The notes: generated from the letters alone by a model not told the origin. DNA of 64,000 nucleotides from an uncultured Pseudomonadota bacterium (GCA_937885575.1 CALABO010000008.1:1-64000); one strand, 5' to 3'; positions 17,432-27,236 are shown, counted from the stretch's first letter. Translations and numbers: made by a program.

Positions 17432-18388
17432 ATGAAAAGATTTTTTGAAAAATTTTTATGGGGTATTTTATGGCTATTGTCGATTACGCTTGTGACGACA
17501 CTCTGGATGAATACAAATTATGGGTTTGATATGTTATCGGCAGCACATTGGGAATACCTTGGCACACTCCAAGCGAACCGTTCAGAAGTTAAGCCGGATT
17601 TTTACATATCACTTATTGGCGCATTATTCATTGCGCTAATTGGGCTATATTTGATTATGCGTCCACGCACACGGCGCATAAAACCAACCGAACCCGCAAA
17701 ATCAAATATAATTATTGTTTCGCAACAGCCCGTGGTTCAACCTGCACCAAAACCCGAACCCCCAAAACAGGAAAAAACAGAAACTAAAATTGAAAGAGGC
17801 GAACAAACTTTTACACCGCGTCCCGCGCCGGCAATATCTTTGAGCAACCGACCGATATCGCCGATGGGACTGCGCCCCCCAACCCAACAAAGGCCAACCA
17901 CAACTGTGCCGACACCGCCACTGCAACCAACGCCAAAAATAAATACAAACGCGCCAGTCGCCCAAAATACAAATTCACCGGAAATTCAGCGCGCACTTGA
18001 ATCATCCGGATACATCATTAAAAAGTGCGACCGAATTGGGAAATTGCAAAACCCAACGGTTGCCATCGCATACGACCAATCGGTATGGATTATCGCAACC
18101 AAGGCATCGCCCGATACAATGGTTGATGCGATTCAGACACTTGTCACAATATTTGATGATACACTTGGCGAAACGGCAAACGACATCAAACTTCGTGGAT
18201 TTATAATTGAACCCACCGAACCCGTAAAGCGCAGCGACAACATAATCATAACATTTGACAATACGGCCGATTTTGTGAAATATGTGAACGAACACAAAAA
18301 CACAAAACCCGACGATTACGATGCCGAATTGTTCGAAGCGTTTTCTACTTACATCAGCACCGTAACCGGATATATTGGAAAATCATAA
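17432..18388 (+). CDS. Hypothetical two-helix membrane protein with proline-rich linker
   Basis: Not recognised; 318 residues from the ATG at 17432. Two membrane helices (about residues 10-28 and 57-76), a basic stop-transfer segment RPRTRRIK, a long proline-rich linker (about 85-175), and a C-terminal alpha/beta domain (about 180-318). First gene of a tightly packed four-gene operon whose last product is a DNA-binding RHH protein. The stop TAA shares a base with the next ATG. Confidence 0.7.
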   Translation: MKRFFEKFLWGILWLLSITLVTTLWMNTNYGFDMLSAAHWEYLGTLQANRSEVKPDFYISLIGALFIALIGLYLIMRPRTRRIKPTEPAKSNIIIVSQQPVVQPAPKPEPPKQEKTETKIERGEQTFTPRPAPAISLSNRPISPMGLRPPTQQRPTTTVPTPPLQPTPKINTNAPVAQNTNSPEIQRALESSGYIIKKCDRIGKLQNPTVAIAYDQSVWIIATKASPDTMVDAIQTLVTIFDDTLGETANDIKLRGFIIEPTEPVKRSDNIIITFDNTADFVKYVNEHKNTKPDDYDAELFEAFSTYISTVTGYIGKS

Positions 18389-18894
18389 TGCAATGGAACC
18401 AATCAATTGCGGAAAAAAGATTATCTGACATGAAAATGCCGGACATGCCGGTTACCCCGATACAGCCAAAAATTGCCGCGGTCCCGGCGGATTGGTTTCC
18501 ACAATATAAAAAACTATGTCACGAATTTATGCGTTCATTATCGGACTGTGTCCAAGAACTTGCGTTAATGAACCTTGGACGCGATGAATTTATGGATTTA
18601 TTGATGGGCCGCGCGTTGCCCGACAACCTGTCATTTCGATTCCGCGTTCCACTTATTTGGGGCGGCAAATTAGAAACCGAAAATATGTTTATGTGTTTCA
18701 CATTTCCACAATCGCAAAACCTTGACCGATTTATCATCGAACAATACGGAAACGAAACAATCTGGTTGCCAAATCCTGAAAAGAAAATTTACCTACCGAT
18801 ACATTCAACTATTAGTGGCACCGGTGGCAACGCAACCGCCGACCGGCTTAGTCAATTCGCCGCAACAATGAACACCGGACGCAACCAATCATAG
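18388..18894 (+). CDS. Hypothetical protein, 168 residues
   Basis: Not recognised. A soluble protein with a helical middle (YKKLCHEFMRSLSDCVQEL), a DNLSFRFRVPLIWGG segment and a glycine-rich STISGTGGNATADRLSQF near the end. Start overlaps the previous stop by 1 bp; the SUKH-like gene follows after 10 bp with a GTGGGGG ribosome-binding site. Confidence 0.65.
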   Translation: MQWNQSIAEKRLSDMKMPDMPVTPIQPKIAAVPADWFPQYKKLCHEFMRSLSDCVQELALMNLGRDEFMDLLMGRALPDNLSFRFRVPLIWGGKLETENMFMCFTFPQSQNLDRFIIEQYGNETIWLPNPEKKIYLPIHSTISGTGGNATADRLSQFAATMNTGRNQS

Positions 18895-18904
18895 TGGGGG
18901 AAAT

Positions 18905-19333
18905 ATGAATCAACTGCTTGAATCTTTGAAACAACATGGCGCATTTTTTGCACCGGCCACATCGGCGGGTCAGATTACTATTTTAAATATGAACCTGCAA
19001 AAAATTCGCGCCGCGATGTTACCAAACGAATTCATAAAGTTCTATCAAATTTGTGGCGGAATTAAACTTGGCAACGGATATATCTTTGGGCCCAACGAAT
19101 ACAAAACCGGGCGCGCGCACCCAATCCCCGACATATTGGCAATAAATCAAGAATTGACCAATATCCCATCCATGCGTGGCAAAACCGTATTTGGCCGAAA
19201 TGATTTATTTTGGTTTGCATTCGACACATCGGGAAAGTGTATGATGATGGACAATATCGGACTACAAACATTGCGCCGATATGACGATATCTACCGTGCA
19301 ATATATGAATGTCTTGCCGGGGGAAAAATCTAA
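18905..19333 (+). CDS. SUKH/SMI1-KNR4-like protein
   Basis: 142 residues matching the SUKH layout: LPNEFIKFYQICGGIKLGNG near residue 38, a middle N-x-E segment (AINQELTNIP), GRNDLFWFAFDTSGK and a final YDDIYRAIYECLAG helix. SUKH proteins often act as immunity proteins to polymorphic toxins but also have other roles; no toxin gene is recognisable next to it. Third gene of the operon. Confidence 0.65.
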   Translation: MNQLLESLKQHGAFFAPATSAGQITILNMNLQKIRAAMLPNEFIKFYQICGGIKLGNGYIFGPNEYKTGRAHPIPDILAINQELTNIPSMRGKTVFGRNDLFWFAFDTSGKCMMMDNIGLQTLRRYDDIYRAIYECLAGGKI

Positions 19334-19334
19334 G

Positions 19335-19538
19335 ATGAAAAAATTATCTATATCTTTATCGGGGCATCAAACAAGCATTTCACTGGAAGACGAATTCATC
19401 ACCGCCCTGCACGAGATTGCACATAAAATCAAAAAGCCCGTTGCAAAAATCATCGATGAAATCGATGAAAAACGCGGCATAGGGACAAATCTTTCATCCG
19501 CGGTGCGCATTTATATTTTGAAATACTATCGTAAATAA
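19335..19538 (+). CDS. Ribbon-helix-helix domain protein (PF13467/RHH_4 type)
   Basis: 67-residue protein that fits the alphaproteobacterial RHH_4 pattern: LSGHQTSISLEDEFITALHE as strand and first helix, then KKPVAKIIDEID and LSSAVRIYILKYY. Probably a small DNA-binding regulator. Last gene of the 17.4-kb operon, so autoregulation through the palindrome at 17404 is a reasonable but untested idea. Start chosen at the conserved MKKLSISLSG. Confidence 0.8.
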   Translation: MKKLSISLSGHQTSISLEDEFITALHEIAHKIKKPVAKIIDEIDEKRGIGTNLSSAVRIYILKYYRK

Positions 19539-19542
19539 TTTT

Positions 19543-21555
19543 TTACTTTTTCCGTGTCACACCCGCAATCCATATCGTCCCCAAACACGAAACGACAAGA
19601 ATAATTATCATCCACATATCACGACCAAATTTTCTATACGCCGTCCTGTGCGCGCCACAAACCGTGCCGTCAATATGACCCGCGACACCAATCGGAATCG
19701 ATGCCTCGACATTTCCGTCCGCGGCCACAAATGCACTTATACCCGAATAATCTGACCGCACAATCGGCACACCTGATTCAATCGCGTAACGCCGCACCAT
19801 ATCCAAATGCTGGTATGTCCCTGGCGTTTTTCCAAACCAATTATCATTTGTGATATTCACAATCGCGTTTGGTATTTTACCACGCGGAACAAGTGAATCT
19901 GAAAAAATAACCTCGTAACAAATCGCGGGCGCAAATGTAAAATTCTTGCCCGACAAATTCATTGTTATAAGTTCCGGCCCATCACCCGCCGTCAATTGTC
20001 CGGGCGTTGGAATTAAATCACCGAACGGTCGATATTCCCCAAACGGCACAAGGTGCGATTTGCTGTATACGCCGGAAACCGTGGCATCCGGATTCACAAT
20101 CAACATAGAATTATATAATTTTCCGTCATCAAAATAATTTGCACCAATCACCATAGGTTTATCTAAAACGCGCGCCATCGAAATAATATCCCCTGGCATC
20201 ATAACAAACGGATACGCCGTTTCCGGGAACACAACCAAATCATATTCACCTTCGGCCGACGCAATTTCGGTCATCAGATTTATATTATGGTTCGCATTTT
20301 GCAACGCAGCCGCACGTGAATGTGTGGCTTTTTGCGCGGCACTTTGCGCCGGTTGCACAATCCTTATAACCGGCCGCGGCAAGACATCACAATTATTTTG
20401 AACAAGGGTTATATTCCGCCGGCCATACAAAATTCCAACCACACCAAACATCAAAAAACATAGCAACACGAACCAATTTAATCCATCGCGCCTGTTTTTT
20501 ATAATTTCACAAACCGCCGCAATAACACCAACAATTACAAAGGTAAGTCCCAGCGCACCATAAAGCGACATTGAATTTGCAACATATAAATTTTGCAACG
20601 ATATATTCGCAATCGGGTTCCACGGAAACCCGGCGAACAACCATTCGCGCAACCATAAAACCAATGTCCAAACCGACGCGAACAAAAACGGTCTACACGC
20701 CGGATTTAGCCGTATAGAAGAAATTGCCAAAAATGGCGGTGTAAAAATAATTCCGCCCACAATACCGATTCCAACAATTCCGGGAATCGTCCAAATTGCA
20801 AATTGACTTGCTAATTCTGGCACAACATAAATACTGTTCAACACCCACCAAAACATAGCGATTGCATAAACCGCACCAAACGGGAAAACCCGCCAAAATT
20901 TTCGCCACGCCGAAACACCAACTAAATTTTTCAAAGACAATAAATACGCGCCACCAATACCAATCACCGTTGCCCACCAAAAATTAAATGGCGCAAACCC
21001 AAAACTTGCCACCACCGCACACAACGAATAAACTATTGTTCGACCAAAAGCCCCACGAAAGAACTTTTTCAAATTCATAACAAACCTTCCACCAGGACAA
21101 CACGATTCATCGCTGCATACGCCGGATTCCGCCGTATAGGGATTTTTATACCCCAATTTTTTTAATATTGCCGTTTCCTTTTTTTCCATTTTTTCCGCAT
21201 CTTTATCGTTCAAATGGTCATATCCCAAAAGATGTAAAACACCATGCACAACCATATGCGCCGTATGTTCTTCTAATGATATATTTTCACGCTTCGCCTC
21301 ACGACGAACGGTGTCCAGTGATATAAAAATATCGCCCAACAAAACATCATCACCCAATTCAAAAGAAAGAACATTTGTCGGCTTATTTATCTCACGATAT
21401 TTTTTGTTTATCTTTTTTATTTCTGCATCATTCACCAGTGTAATTGACATCTCTGAATTCTTGTATACGGCCGTCACCGCGGCATTGGCGATTTTTTCGA
21501 AATCAATTTTATATTTTTTCCAACGTTTATCTTCGGTATTTACAAAAACGCGCAT
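19543..21555 (-). CDS. Fusion of rRNA-maturation endonuclease YbeY and apolipoprotein N-acyltransferase Lnt
   Basis: One open frame of 670 residues. Residues 1-140 are a complete YbeY with HGVLHLLGYDH (104-114) and the usual C-terminal end LGYKNPY. A 19-residue cysteine/glycine linker (141-159) follows. From Met160 comes a full Lnt: membrane helices, then a nitrilase domain with the catalytic set in VVFPETAYPF (Glu), YSKSHLVPFGEY (Lys) and APAICYEVIF (Cys), plus NDNWFG. YbeY works on 16S rRNA in the cytosol; Lnt N-acylates lipoproteins at the periplasmic face. GGAAGG lies seven bases before the Met160 codon (21078), so Lnt may also be made separately. Confidence 0.88.
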   Translation of the reverse strand: MRVFVNTEDKRWKKYKIDFEKIANAAVTAVYKNSEMSITLVNDAEIKKINKKYREINKPTNVLSFELGDDVLLGDIFISLDTVRREAKRENISLEEHTAHMVVHGVLHLLGYDHLNDKDAEKMEKKETAILKKLGYKNPYTAESGVCSDESCCPGGRFVMNLKKFFRGAFGRTIVYSLCAVVASFGFAPFNFWWATVIGIGGAYLLSLKNLVGVSAWRKFWRVFPFGAVYAIAMFWWVLNSIYVVPELASQFAIWTIPGIVGIGIVGGIIFTPPFLAISSIRLNPACRPFLFASVWTLVLWLREWLFAGFPWNPIANISLQNLYVANSMSLYGALGLTFVIVGVIAAVCEIIKNRRDGLNWFVLLCFLMFGVVGILYGRRNITLVQNNCDVLPRPVIRIVQPAQSAAQKATHSRAAALQNANHNINLMTEIASAEGEYDLVVFPETAYPFVMMPGDIISMARVLDKPMVIGANYFDDGKLYNSMLIVNPDATVSGVYSKSHLVPFGEYRPFGDLIPTPGQLTAGDGPELITMNLSGKNFTFAPAICYEVIFSDSLVPRGKIPNAIVNITNDNWFGKTPGTYQHLDMVRRYAIESGVPIVRSDYSGISAFVAADGNVEASIPIGVAGHIDGTVCGAHRTAYRKFGRDMWMIIILVVSCLGTIWIAGVTRKK
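21117..21137. repeat. Imperfect palindrome at the ybeY-lnt joint
   Basis: Arms ATACGCCGG and CCGCCGTAT around ATT, one mismatch in each nine-base arm. It begins in the codon of Tyr140, exactly where YbeY proteins normally end, and encodes the first residues of the linker. Its ATAC-G-CGG arms resemble those of the intergenic repeat at 370-444. Confidence 0.5.
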
Positions 21556-21635
21556 AGCACATTCCCCCATATTTTATATTTGCCAATCAAATGTTTATTT
21601 TCTATGATTATACCATAAAACACGGAATAAATAAA

Positions 21636-22922
21636 ATGCAGAATAATTCACGTCCACTTGCCGATTTAATGCGCCCGAACACAATCGATGACGTTGTGGG
21701 GCAAACGGCGCTGCTTGGTGAAAACGGCATAGTCCGCCGTATGGTCGCGGCACATAAACTTTCGAACCTGTTGCTGTGGGGGCCGCCGGGCTGTGGCAAG
21801 ACGACAATTGCGCGCGCACTTGCAAATTCGGTTGATATGGATTTTGTTCCCATGTCCGCGGTTTTTTCCGGCACGGCGGACATAAAAAAAACGATGGAGG
21901 TTGCACGCACAAACGCGGCCCTTGGTCGTGGGACGCTTTTGTTTATCGATGAAATTCATCGGTTTAACAAAACGCAACAGGATACATTGTTACCATACCT
22001 TGAAGACGGCACGGTGGTCTTTATCGGTGCAACCACCGAAAACCCAAGTTTTAACTTGAACAACGCGTTATTATCACGTTGCCATATTGGTGTATTGGAA
22101 CCGCTGAATACGGCGGATTTAGCGACACTAATTGAACGCGCGGAAAAATTTATCGGCAAAAAATTACCGCTAAGCGCGGATGCAAAAAAACACCTTGCGG
22201 AAATTTCCGACGGCGATGCGCGATTCTTGCTAAACACGGTTGAATACCTGGTAAATGCAAAATTCAAAAAAAACCTTGGCCCCGACGAACTTGATAACGT
22301 GATTCAAAAGCGCGCACCGCTTTCGGACAAAACCGGCGATGAACATTACAATATGATTTCCGCCGTGCATAAATCATTGCGCGCAAGTGATACAGACGCG
22401 GCGCTTTATTGGGTTGCGCGCATGATGACCGCGGGCCAGGACCCAATGTACATTTTCCGCCGTCTTACAAGATTCGCAATGGAAGATGTTGGCCTTGCCG
22501 ACCCGAATGCGATGCAAATTGCACTTGCCGCATGGCAGGTTTACGAACGCATGGGCAGCCCCGAAGGCGACCTTGCCCTTACCGAACTTGTAATATACCT
22601 TGGGACGGCACCCAAAAGTGTTTCGGTTGACCGTGCGAAAATGGCATCTTATGCGGTGGCAAAACAAACATCAAACCTTATGCCGCCAAAGAATATTTTA
22701 AACGCGCCAACAAAAATGATGCGTGAAATGGGATACGGCAAAGGTTATATCTATGACCCGGACACGGAATCGGGGTGCAGCGGGCAAAATTGTTTTCCCG
22801 AAAGTATGCAACGCCAAAGTTTCTATCATCCAATTGAACGCGGATTTGAACGCGAAATTAAAAAGCGACTTGAATACTGGAACGCATTACGCGCCCGTGC
22901 AAATAAAGATTCCGAAAGTTAG
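21636..22922 (+). CDS. rarA: Replication-associated recombination ATPase RarA (MgsA)
   Basis: AAA+ ATPase acting at stalled forks. Start set at 21636 (MQNNSRPLADLMRP), giving 428 residues and the family N-terminus. Motifs: Walker A GPPGCGKTT, Walker B LLFIDEIHRF, sensor 1 GATTENPSF, sensor 2 region DGDARFLLN, and the RarA C-terminal tetramerisation part with YGKGYIYDPD and IERGFEREIKKRLEYW. Divergent from the ybeY-lnt fusion; its stop overlaps the convergent OMP gene by 4 bp. Confidence 0.93.
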   Translation: MQNNSRPLADLMRPNTIDDVVGQTALLGENGIVRRMVAAHKLSNLLLWGPPGCGKTTIARALANSVDMDFVPMSAVFSGTADIKKTMEVARTNAALGRGTLLFIDEIHRFNKTQQDTLLPYLEDGTVVFIGATTENPSFNLNNALLSRCHIGVLEPLNTADLATLIERAEKFIGKKLPLSADAKKHLAEISDGDARFLLNTVEYLVNAKFKKNLGPDELDNVIQKRAPLSDKTGDEHYNMISAVHKSLRASDTDAALYWVARMMTAGQDPMYIFRRLTRFAMEDVGLADPNAMQIALAAWQVYERMGSPEGDLALTELVIYLGTAPKSVSVDRAKMASYAVAKQTSNLMPPKNILNAPTKMMREMGYGKGYIYDPDTESGCSGQNCFPESMQRQSFYHPIERGFEREIKKRLEYWNALRARANKDSES

Positions 22923-23626
22923 AACAAGATATTTATTTTTAGTCCGGTCGTAAACTTTTCCGATTCAAACGAATAATCGAAATGCCCAACATATTGCGTT
23001 CGGCCATATTGCCGAACGATGCGTCCACCAACGGTTTCTTCGTCATAACATTTATCGGTCGCCTTGCGCAATGTTGCACCAACACCGACCCGCCAATCCG
23101 CCGTCACACGCAAATATAAATCAGGCGAAAAATCAATAAACGCAATTCCATGTTCATTGTTAAAAATCCAACTTGATTTCACGGTCGCGGCAAGTGTCAC
23201 ATGTTCATATTGTTGACCAAACCTGAACCCAAGGTAATAAACCGAATCCGCAAAATCCGGCGAACGCAACCGATGCGAACCACCAAACTTTACACCACCC
23301 AACATATCATAAATCAAATGATTATCCGCCGAATTCGCAATACGATAAAGCGCGTTCAAATCCGCACTTGAAAAACCACTTTCATCCCCATCAAAATCAC
23401 GTTGGTAATAAAAATTCCCACCAACAACCAAACCATCAACAATACCATAGTTCAAATACTGACCCACACGCAAACCATTTTCAAAATAATCAAACAATGT
23501 CTGGGACAATAACCGCCCGCGCGCCGTCAAAAATAATGGGTCGGACGTATCATCAACCAAACCTTCGGCCCGCGCACCGGTGCACCAAACCAAAGACATC
23601 AAAAACGCATAAAGAATTTTTTTCAT
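22919..23626 (-). CDS. Predicted outer-membrane beta-barrel protein
   Basis: 235 residues from the ATG at 23626. Signal peptide (about residues 1-20, ending ARA-EGL), then alternating amphipathic strands (GQYLNYGIVDGLVVGGNFYY, LRVTADWRVGVGATL) and a terminal phenylalanine (KINILF), the signature for Bam-dependent barrel assembly. No specific family recognised. Preceded by a similar barrel gene, from which it is separated by a hairpin. Confidence 0.75.
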   Translation of the reverse strand: MKKILYAFLMSLVWCTGARAEGLVDDTSDPLFLTARGRLLSQTLFDYFENGLRVGQYLNYGIVDGLVVGGNFYYQRDFDGDESGFSSADLNALYRIANSADNHLIYDMLGGVKFGGSHRLRSPDFADSVYYLGFRFGQQYEHVTLAATVKSSWIFNNEHGIAFIDFSPDLYLRVTADWRVGVGATLRKATDKCYDEETVGGRIVRQYGRTQYVGHFDYSFESEKFTTGLKINILF

Positions 23627-23642
23627 GTTTTTTATTCCCAGA

Positions 23643-23680
23643 AAACAACCGGCGACATTCACGCCGCCGGTTCAAACGCA
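23643..23680 (-). terminator. Hairpin between two outer-membrane protein genes
   Basis: Stem AACCGGCG/CGCCGGTT followed on the minus strand by TGTTTT, shortly after the stop of the upstream barrel gene. It could end or attenuate the transcript before the second barrel gene. Confidence 0.5.
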
Positions 23681-23684
23681 CGAA

Positions 23685-24941
23685 TTAAAAGTAGAATATA
23701 ATCCGACCCCCAACCGACATTTCTTTATATTTATCAACTTTGGCTTTGCCAAGCTCGCCCCATTTCTTTAACGCTGGGTCAACCGATTCGTCATAATATG
23801 TCGCATACGCATCTAACTTTTGACCATCGGCGGTATCAAAGAACGATGTTTTCCCATACAGTGTCAACGCAAACCAATCATTCGGTTGCCACCCCAGTTC
23901 CGCCTTTATCGATGCCTGGCCATGCCAGTCATAGTGACCGTATATGGCTTCCAAATTCAATGTCCAATCTTCCTCTAATACACTAAATACGCCAAGGCCA
24001 CCTTCAATGAAAAACGTTGTCTGTGTATCACCATTATATGCAACGAACAAAGACGCCGGTCTCCCCTCTTCATCATGGCCATCAATGCCATTGCCGTAAT
24101 ATTTGTCATCAAAACTTACCAACCATCCACGCAGCAAACCATATATTGTCGATTTTGAAACTTTATATCCACCCTTTAAATCCAAAACAAATTCATTGGC
24201 AACATCTTGCTGACGTTCATAATACAGTGACGCATCCGCAATCCATTCCGCATTATCGACAAAGCGCCATTGCAACCCGGCACCATAGATATTTAGCCCG
24301 CTATCTTTCATTTCATCATCCGGCGCACTGGACCAATCAAACTTATATTTTGTGGAATCAAAACGCCCCATCAGCAAAACCGCAAGCCGATCGGTAATAC
24401 CATAACTTAAATCTTCTTTGACGGCAAACCCACGCGCACTCCACTTTGCCTTGGTATCAAAGTTGGGATTTTTCGCTATCAAATCCGGCAACAGGAAAAA
24501 ATCCAAATTATACGAAGATGTATTATACGAAATATCAGTTATCGACCCAAACTTTCCTTCGGTTGGTTGAAAGAACGGATGCGCCAAATAATATTTCCGC
24601 TTTACCTGACTGCGCACCACGGACGAACGATTATATGTCGACACTGCGGACGAACCGGCGTTATTATTATAATACACCTGGCCACGATTGACCGGCGTAT
24701 AGTAATTATTGGTTGTCGTTGTATATCCAACATTTGACTGACGCACTGGCACCGCATAGGTCCGCGTTGTTGTCCGTGTTTCATACTTTTGATAATTCAC
24801 ATTTGGATTTTCACGCACCGCGGGTGTTGTGGTATTCAGGTTCGCCGCCGATGCACCGCCCATACCGAAATTCGTCGCCGCAAACGCGGGCGCGCCCCCA
24901 ACAAACGCCACCAAAGCAAATACAGACAAATATCCTTTCAT
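23685..24941 (-). CDS. Predicted outer-membrane beta-barrel protein with variable N-terminal region
   Basis: 418 residues: signal peptide (about 1-21, PAFA-ATN), a low-complexity threonine/asparagine/tyrosine-rich stretch (about 35-115) that is probably surface-exposed or flexible, then a barrel with paired amphipathic strands and a terminal aromatic end (RIIFYF). Specific function unknown. Lies upstream of the smaller barrel gene; both may be outer-membrane channels or adhesins. Confidence 0.75.
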   Translation of the reverse strand: MKGYLSVFALVAFVGGAPAFAATNFGMGGASAANLNTTTPAVRENPNVNYQKYETRTTTRTYAVPVRQSNVGYTTTTNNYYTPVNRGQVYYNNNAGSSAVSTYNRSSVVRSQVKRKYYLAHPFFQPTEGKFGSITDISYNTSSYNLDFFLLPDLIAKNPNFDTKAKWSARGFAVKEDLSYGITDRLAVLLMGRFDSTKYKFDWSSAPDDEMKDSGLNIYGAGLQWRFVDNAEWIADASLYYERQQDVANEFVLDLKGGYKVSKSTIYGLLRGWLVSFDDKYYGNGIDGHDEEGRPASLFVAYNGDTQTTFFIEGGLGVFSVLEEDWTLNLEAIYGHYDWHGQASIKAELGWQPNDWFALTLYGKTSFFDTADGQKLDAYATYYDESVDPALKKWGELGKAKVDKYKEMSVGGRIIFYF

Positions 24942-25007
24942 TTATTTTTCTCCTTAGTTTTATAACCGAATTATATCACAAAAAATCCCATTTACAAAGC
25001 ATAAAAA

Positions 25008-27227
25008 TCACAATATATGCCGTTTGCCGTTCGGGTCGGGCGCACTGACGATACCTTCCTGTTCCATGCGTTCCATAAAGCCCGCGGCCTTGTTATAACC
25101 AACACTTAAACGCCGTTGAATATAAGATATTGTCGGCTTTTTATCACGGACAACATATTCTTTGGCCTGGGCATACAGGTCGGCATCTTTATCGCCCGTA
25201 CTGGCGGGCATGCCCGGCACCGCGCCGCCGGCGGCCGCGCCACCATCTTCGCCATCAATAACACCCGCCACATATTCGGGTTCGCCCTGCGCGCGCAGGA
25301 AATCCGCCACACGCGTCATTTCCGCCGGTTCAATAAACGCACCATGTATACGTACCGGAACACGGCCGGCCTCGCTAAACAACATATCACCACACGCAAG
25401 TAAATTTTCCGCACCCTTTTCGCCCAATGTCGTCATACTGTCGATATTACTGCGCGCCTGGAAAGAAATACGCGTTGGGAAATTCGCCTTGATAACGCCA
25501 GTAATCGTTGTCGCATCGGGACGCTGGGTCGCCATAACAAGGTGGATTCCGGCGGCGCGCGCCTTTTGCGCCAAACGTTGAACACAGGCCTCGACCTCTT
25601 TACGGGCAACACCCATCAAATCGGCAACCTCATCAATAACTATCACCAAATACGGCATATCAGACAAATCGACCGTCTGCGTTTCGTATTCTAATTCACC
25701 GGTTTCTTCGTTTGTGCCAACGGCGACCTGCTTTGTCACAACCTCACCCGACGCACGTTTTGCGGCGACCGCCTCGTTATACGCCTCTATATTTTGCACA
25801 CCGAAATCCAACAGGCGTTTATACCGCAATTCCATTTCTTGGACCGACCATTTAAGCCCGTTTACCGCCGCATTCGGATCAAGTTTTATAATCGGCGTAA
25901 TAAGGTGCGGTATATCGTCCCAAAATCCAAAGTCAACACCTTTGGGGTCAATAATCATAAGTTTACATTTGTCCGGCGTAAAGTGATACAGCACCGACAT
26001 AATTATCGATTGCACAAAAACGGACTTACCCGAACCGGTGCGCCCCGCAATCAGAACATGCGGCATCTTGGCCAAATCGAAATACATCGGATTGCCACCG
26101 ATATCCACACCCAACGCAAGTGGTATTTTATATTTAGAATTCACAAACGCATCATCCGCAACAAGTCCCTGGAACCGGACCGTTTGCCGATTAAGGTTCA
26201 CCATTTCAACACCAATAAGTTCCGTGCGCGGAATATGCGCGATACGAATATTTTCGGTCGCCATCGCGCGCGTCATATCTTTGACGGTTTTATTGATATC
26301 GACCATACGAACACCACTGTCGGGCTTGAATTCATACAGCGTCACAATCGGCCCAGGCCGAATTCCAACAACATGACCGTTCACACCATATTCGGCAAAA
26401 TGAATTTCCATCGCACGCGCATTTTGTTTTAACTCTGGGGTCACGATACTTTTACCAAAGTTAGATTTTTCCAAAAATTCTGGGTCGGGCAATTCGTATT
26501 CTATTACTTCCGCACTTTTTGATACGGCGCGCCGACGTGCGGGCTTGCGACGCGGTTTCGGTTTTTCTTCTTCCTCTTCATCCTCCACTTCTTCTTCAAC
26601 CTCTTCTTCTGCTTCTTCCTCATCTTCCTCTATCGGTTTCATCAAATGGAACGCGGTCAGCACCCACCGCACCGCACCAATAACATTACGAACAATTCGA
26701 ATAACATCGGCAAAACTTATATGCAATAAAATTCCCGCAATCATAAAGAACCCACACAAACACAAAACACCAATAACTATCGCGCCAACACCACCCGCCA
26801 AATTCGAAATATCCGCCGCCGCAACGGCCCCAAGCATTCCGCCATATGTCGTCCGTGGTGCAATTAAACCAAACCCGGCCGCGCCCAAACAAATCGCAAC
26901 AAAACCACGCAATATATTATATTCTGGCGTTCCATCACGCACCGCCCCAGACATCAAAATCAAACCAAATCGCGCAATACACAAAAATAAAAATAATGTC
27001 GGCACATATCCAATTGCATACCTAAACACACCAACAAAATTTCCCATCAAACTTTGCGTGCCGAAATTTCCCGCCGCCGCAATTCCATCTAAATAAGGGT
27101 CATGAAATAACAACGCAATAATCGACCAAGCCGCAAAAATCAAAACGGCAAAACCACACAACTTTGCGCAAAGCCCACGCAAAGCCCCCGAAACACTTTC
27201 CGGTAAAAATCTTGACTGACCACTCAT
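25008..27227 (-). CDS. ftsK: DNA translocase FtsK
   Basis: Pumps DNA through the closing septum and activates XerCD. 739 residues: four membrane helices (about 20-170), a short glutamate-rich then basic linker (198-236), the alpha/beta RecA-like motor with Walker A AGRTGSGKS (about 394) and Walker B YLVIVIDEVADLM, and a C-terminal gamma winged-helix domain (ISYIQRRLSVGYNKAAGFMERM) that reads KOPS. A TATAAT box ends nine bases before the ATG, implying a leaderless or nearly leaderless mRNA. XerD is encoded at 37.6 kb. Confidence 0.95.
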   Translation of the reverse strand: MSGQSRFLPESVSGALRGLCAKLCGFAVLIFAAWSIIALLFHDPYLDGIAAAGNFGTQSLMGNFVGVFRYAIGYVPTLFLFLCIARFGLILMSGAVRDGTPEYNILRGFVAICLGAAGFGLIAPRTTYGGMLGAVAAADISNLAGGVGAIVIGVLCLCGFFMIAGILLHISFADVIRIVRNVIGAVRWVLTAFHLMKPIEEDEEEAEEEVEEEVEDEEEEEKPKPRRKPARRRAVSKSAEVIEYELPDPEFLEKSNFGKSIVTPELKQNARAMEIHFAEYGVNGHVVGIRPGPIVTLYEFKPDSGVRMVDINKTVKDMTRAMATENIRIAHIPRTELIGVEMVNLNRQTVRFQGLVADDAFVNSKYKIPLALGVDIGGNPMYFDLAKMPHVLIAGRTGSGKSVFVQSIIMSVLYHFTPDKCKLMIIDPKGVDFGFWDDIPHLITPIIKLDPNAAVNGLKWSVQEMELRYKRLLDFGVQNIEAYNEAVAAKRASGEVVTKQVAVGTNEETGELEYETQTVDLSDMPYLVIVIDEVADLMGVARKEVEACVQRLAQKARAAGIHLVMATQRPDATTITGVIKANFPTRISFQARSNIDSMTTLGEKGAENLLACGDMLFSEAGRVPVRIHGAFIEPAEMTRVADFLRAQGEPEYVAGVIDGEDGGAAAGGAVPGMPASTGDKDADLYAQAKEYVVRDKKPTISYIQRRLSVGYNKAAGFMERMEQEGIVSAPDPNGKRHIL

Positions 27228-27236
27228 ACCGCGGAC

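Noticed and set aside
22741..22830. Cysteine-containing stretch near the RarA C-terminus as a second repeat-derived insert like the YbeY-Lnt linker
   Set aside because: The surrounding YGKGYIYDPD and the following FPE are at the normal place for RarA, so this is the ordinary family sequence.
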